A stretch of 64,000 bases of DNA from Yarrowia lipolytica (Eukaryota; Ascomycota; Dipodascomycetes; Dipodascales). The notes below the pieces were generated by a model that ran no database searches, was not told the origin of the DNA, and saw only the letters and a program-made list of their open reading frames with translations. Position 1 is the stretch's first letter; the number at the start of each line of letters is the position of its first letter. This document shows positions 61,483 through 64,000 of the stretch, piece by piece. A program made the translations under genes and the position numbers. The stretch spans positions 1,178,001 through 1,242,000 of the forward strand of contig NC_090773.1 in assembly GCF_001761485.1 (NCBI RefSeq). The letters run 5' to 3'.

Positions 61483-61515
61483 GGGCTACCAGACGGATGT
61501 AACATGTGGTAGCCC
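61483..61515. repeat. Inverted repeat, 9-bp arms
   Basis: GGGCTACCA and TGGTAGCCC flank a 15-base spacer, giving a perfect stem on either strand. It lies in non-coding DNA about 830 bp before the UNC93-like start. Function unknown. Confidence 0.7.
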
Positions 61516-62342
61516 CCAGTGTAGCATTGGCAAAGTGGCTATCGGGGACTCGCGTCCAAAAGCAAAGTTTCAGGCGCTAACTTCGGCCTTGGTCTTGTGA
61601 GTTTATGGAGAGCTTATGCGGACCTCGTCTTAGGTCTCACCACACTAACGCACGGCGTCATCACTGGGGGTTTCTTGGGGTACACGATATTTAATACCCG
61701 GGGTTTCCAACTCGAATCGACAAGTTACAGACGACAGTGAGTACTACCGCGACAGGCAGCAGCGAGCCCCCATACCGGGCTCGTAGCACTGAGACACGAT
61801 GTGAACCTGACGACGCGGATCAGACAAACAACAAGAGAGGCTCAAGTATGGCTGGTTGGTGGACAAGTCAAGGAGCTCTTCTAGAGCCTGATCTGTGGCA
61901 GCAACAGGAGCGATTGGATTCTCGTCGACACTGATCCATGTATCCAAGACTCTCTTGAGAGCTTTTCTCGGGCTTCTGCTCCATTGCGCCTTGGTTTGTG
62001 TCTTTGAACCCGTCCATGGTTTGGGCTATCTTATCTACGACCAGGATCCACCAGGAAGAGGGCGCTATTTTTAAGTCGATTAAACAACAGAGCTTGATTG
62101 TTGCCGAGAGCTGACATTCCCAGGGAACGGCCCGCGGAGCCTGAAGCACCCCTGTGTCAAATACCACAGTGCCTCCGTCGTGACAGGACAACCCCAACCC
62201 CCCTGGATGCTCTTAAAATTCAACGTCATTTTTTCCCTCTAGTCCCCACATTCGGTACAGGCAAGACAACCCAAACGCTAACACAGTTTGTACACGCACG
62301 ACCCAGACGCGCGAACCTAACAAGTCTAAAATTAAAGTCAAA

Positions 62343-63947
62343 ATGTCGCTTCATTCCTCCACATCTCATGACGAGAAAACCAGTGTCGTCGACCCAATGT
62401 CGTCCGAAGACGTGGGCAAGACCCGAGACATTGAGATCCAGGAACTGCCCGACCAGATTCTTGAGGCCCACATCGACAAGTCCAAATGGTACAACAAGCG
62501 ACTAAAGATTGGCAAGTTCAACTGCCTGCCCTACTCATCGTCCTTTGTCCAGATGATCATGGTCTCCTTCATCTTCTTCCTCTGCCCTGGTATGTTCAAC
62601 GCCCTGACCGGTCTCGGTGGCGGAGGACAGATGGACTCCACCGTCCAGTCCAACGGTAACGTTGCCCTGTACGCCTGCTTCGCTACCATTGGTTTCTTTG
62701 CCGGAACTATCGCCAACAAGCTTGGTGTTCGAGCTACCATGACCATCGGCTCTTTTGGATACGCCCTCTACATTGCCTCTTTCCTTTGCTATAACATCAC
62801 CGAGAACGGTGGCTTTGTCATTGCTTCCGGTGCCATTCTTGGTTTCTGCGCCGCCTGCCTATGGTGTGCCCAGGGCATGGTCGTCATGGGCTACCCCGCT
62901 GAACACGAGAAGGGCCGATACATTGCAGTCTTCTGGGTCATCTTCAACCTCGGAGGTGTCATTGGCTCTCTTGTGCCTCTTATCCAGACCTCTGTCGACA
63001 ACACCGAGCTCGGCAAGGTTGGTAACGGCACCTACGCCGCCTTCCTGGCCCTGTCTGCGGTCGGATGGTTGATTGCCATGTTCATGCTTCCCGCCAAGTA
63101 CGTGGTCAAGTCCGATAACACCCGAGTCATTGTCCGAGAGAACCCCACCTGGAAGTCTGAAATCATTGCTCTCGGAAAGACCATTGTCACCGACAAGCAC
63201 ATCATTCTGCTGTTCCCCATGTTCTGGGCTTCCAACTGGTTCTACACCTACCAGTTCAACCAGTTCAACCAGCCCCGATTCAACATCCGAACCCGATCTC
63301 TCAACAACCTGCTCTACTGGGTCACCCAGATTTTCGGAGCCGGTATCATTGGTCTGTGTCTTGATTCCAAGCGAGTTGGCCGAAAGAACAAGGCCCGAAT
63401 TGCCCATGTCACCGTCTTCGTGCTCACCATGGCCATCTGGGGTGGAGGCTACGACTTCCAGAAGCAGTACACTCGTGAAGACATCCCCACCGGCCCCGAT
63501 GCCGACAAGGACACCTTCTGGAAGATTGACTGGTCCGACTCTCGATACGGAGGACCCTGTGTGCTCTACATGTGCTACGGTCTCTTCGATGCCATCTGGC
63601 AGACTTACATTTTCTGGGTTCTGGGAGCCCTTTCCAACTCTGCTCGAAAAGTTGCCGTCTACGCCGGTTTCTACAAGGGTATCCAGTCTGCTGGTGCCGC
63701 TGTCGTCTGGCGTCTTGATGCCACTGGAGCCGAGTACATGAGCATCTTCGCTTCTTGTTGGGCTCTCTGCTGTGGCTCTCTGGTGCTCGCTGCCCCCGTC
63801 ATCTGGTTCTACGTCAAGGACCACACTGAGGCTGAGGAGGACATTCAGGATCTCGGCCCTGACGTAGCTGTCGTGAACGCTGCTGGGGAGAAGGACCTTG
63901 ACGACAAGGAGCACATTTCTGTGCATGAGCGAACCGAGTCGGTCTAA
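62343..63947 (+). CDS. UNC93-like major-facilitator membrane protein
   Basis: This 534-residue membrane protein of the fungal UNC93-like (formerly DUF895) branch of the major facilitator superfamily has a polar N-terminus of about 65 residues. Eleven to twelve hydrophobic segments follow, beginning FVQMIMVSFIFFLCPGMFNALTGLG, a typical family start. GFCAACLWCAQGMVVMGYP and RYIAVFWVIFNLGGVIGS follow in TM4-TM5. The C-terminal 45 residues are acidic and cytosolic. Substrate is unknown; animal UNC-93 regulates potassium channels and UNC93B1 traffics Toll-like receptors, so neither role can be copied here. Codon bias is strong (CGA, CTC, GCC), pointing to high expression. A CTAACAAG intron-like acceptor ends 18 bp before the ATG, so a spliced 5' leader is possible. 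The stop codon leaves about 50 bp to the end of the window. Confidence 0.9.
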   Translation: MSLHSSTSHDEKTSVVDPMSSEDVGKTRDIEIQELPDQILEAHIDKSKWYNKRLKIGKFNCLPYSSSFVQMIMVSFIFFLCPGMFNALTGLGGGGQMDSTVQSNGNVALYACFATIGFFAGTIANKLGVRATMTIGSFGYALYIASFLCYNITENGGFVIASGAILGFCAACLWCAQGMVVMGYPAEHEKGRYIAVFWVIFNLGGVIGSLVPLIQTSVDNTELGKVGNGTYAAFLALSAVGWLIAMFMLPAKYVVKSDNTRVIVRENPTWKSEIIALGKTIVTDKHIILLFPMFWASNWFYTYQFNQFNQPRFNIRTRSLNNLLYWVTQIFGAGIIGLCLDSKRVGRKNKARIAHVTVFVLTMAIWGGGYDFQKQYTREDIPTGPDADKDTFWKIDWSDSRYGGPCVLYMCYGLFDAIWQTYIFWVLGALSNSARKVAVYAGFYKGIQSAGAAVVWRLDATGAEYMSIFASCWALCCGSLVLAAPVIWFYVKDHTEAEEDIQDLGPDVAVVNAAGEKDLDDKEHISVHERTESV

Positions 63948-64000
63948 GGAGCATTAGGACTTCTGGGTGTTTGATTTATTTAATTGTATAGCATTAAAAC

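Larger units (their letters stand above)
58920..62342. other. 3.4-kb region without an assigned gene
   Basis: No complete gene is supported. It contains a 21-G run (59247-59267), an unassigned coding-like segment (59603-60434), a hairpin with 9-bp arms (61483-61515), and a possible leader intron upstream of the UNC93-like gene (GTGAGT at 61738, CTAACAAG ending 62324). Several TATA-like stretches occur, notably GATATTTAATA near 61685. Confidence 0.5.

Noticed and set aside
62859-63926. 355-codon antisense frame over the UNC93-like gene
   Set aside because: Shadow of a strongly biased gene whose own frame shows clear membrane segments.

Overview
The window looks like a chromosomal segment of the oleaginous yeast Yarrowia lipolytica or a very close relative. 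Four things point there. Arginine codons in well-expressed genes are mostly CGA. Introns start GTGAGT and end in a CTAAC branch site a few bases before the AG (aconitase, TAF13). A lone 5S rRNA gene sits outside any rDNA array. Protein-coding genes are mostly intronless and far apart. Species and chromosome are inferred from memory of this genome, not from a search.

Layout. 1-3025: no convincing gene, two short minisatellites. 3026-7758: an Ssy1-like amino-acid permease/sensor, a long (TTTTA)n tract and a NIPA-type membrane transporter. 7759-15762: an 8 kb stretch with no gene I can support. 15763-16974: a Medusa-like (DUF7082) putative regulator with a CA repeat just before its ATG. 20468-23161: aconitase, with an intron after codon 10 and paired CCAAT boxes plus TATA upstream. 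24805-31108: a small metabolic neighbourhood with two paralogous peroxisomal-type enoyl-CoA hydratase/isomerases (one ending in the peroxisomal signal AKL), a short-chain dehydrogenase, tRNA-Thr, the ribosome-biogenesis helicase DBP3 and an unidentified acidic protein. 31109-36753: no protein gene, but intron-containing tRNA-Tyr and tRNA-Pro 11 bp apart, the 5S rRNA gene, and a TATA-led, ORF-free, repeat- and hairpin-rich locus (34404-35710). 36754-39368: ERO1 and TAF13, convergent. 41861-49128: a zinc-cluster factor resembling Arg81, a PIF1-family helicase and the rRNA methyltransferase RCM1. 50204-58919: VPS1 dynamin, a PA-TM-RING ubiquitin ligase, a Yap-type bZIP factor and the RSC subunit SFH1. 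58920-62341: no assigned gene, a 21-G run and a coding-like relic. 62343-63947: a UNC93-like membrane protein.

The genes do not form an operon-like system. Most are single housekeeping genes: TCA cycle, oxidative folding, vacuolar sorting, chromatin and TFIID, ribosome biogenesis. The one metabolic theme is fatty-acid handling (two isomerase paralogs and the dehydrogenase), which suits an oil-using yeast. The least explained item is the 34.4-35.7 kb repeat/hairpin locus, which has promoter-like and RNA-structure-like signals but no plausible protein.
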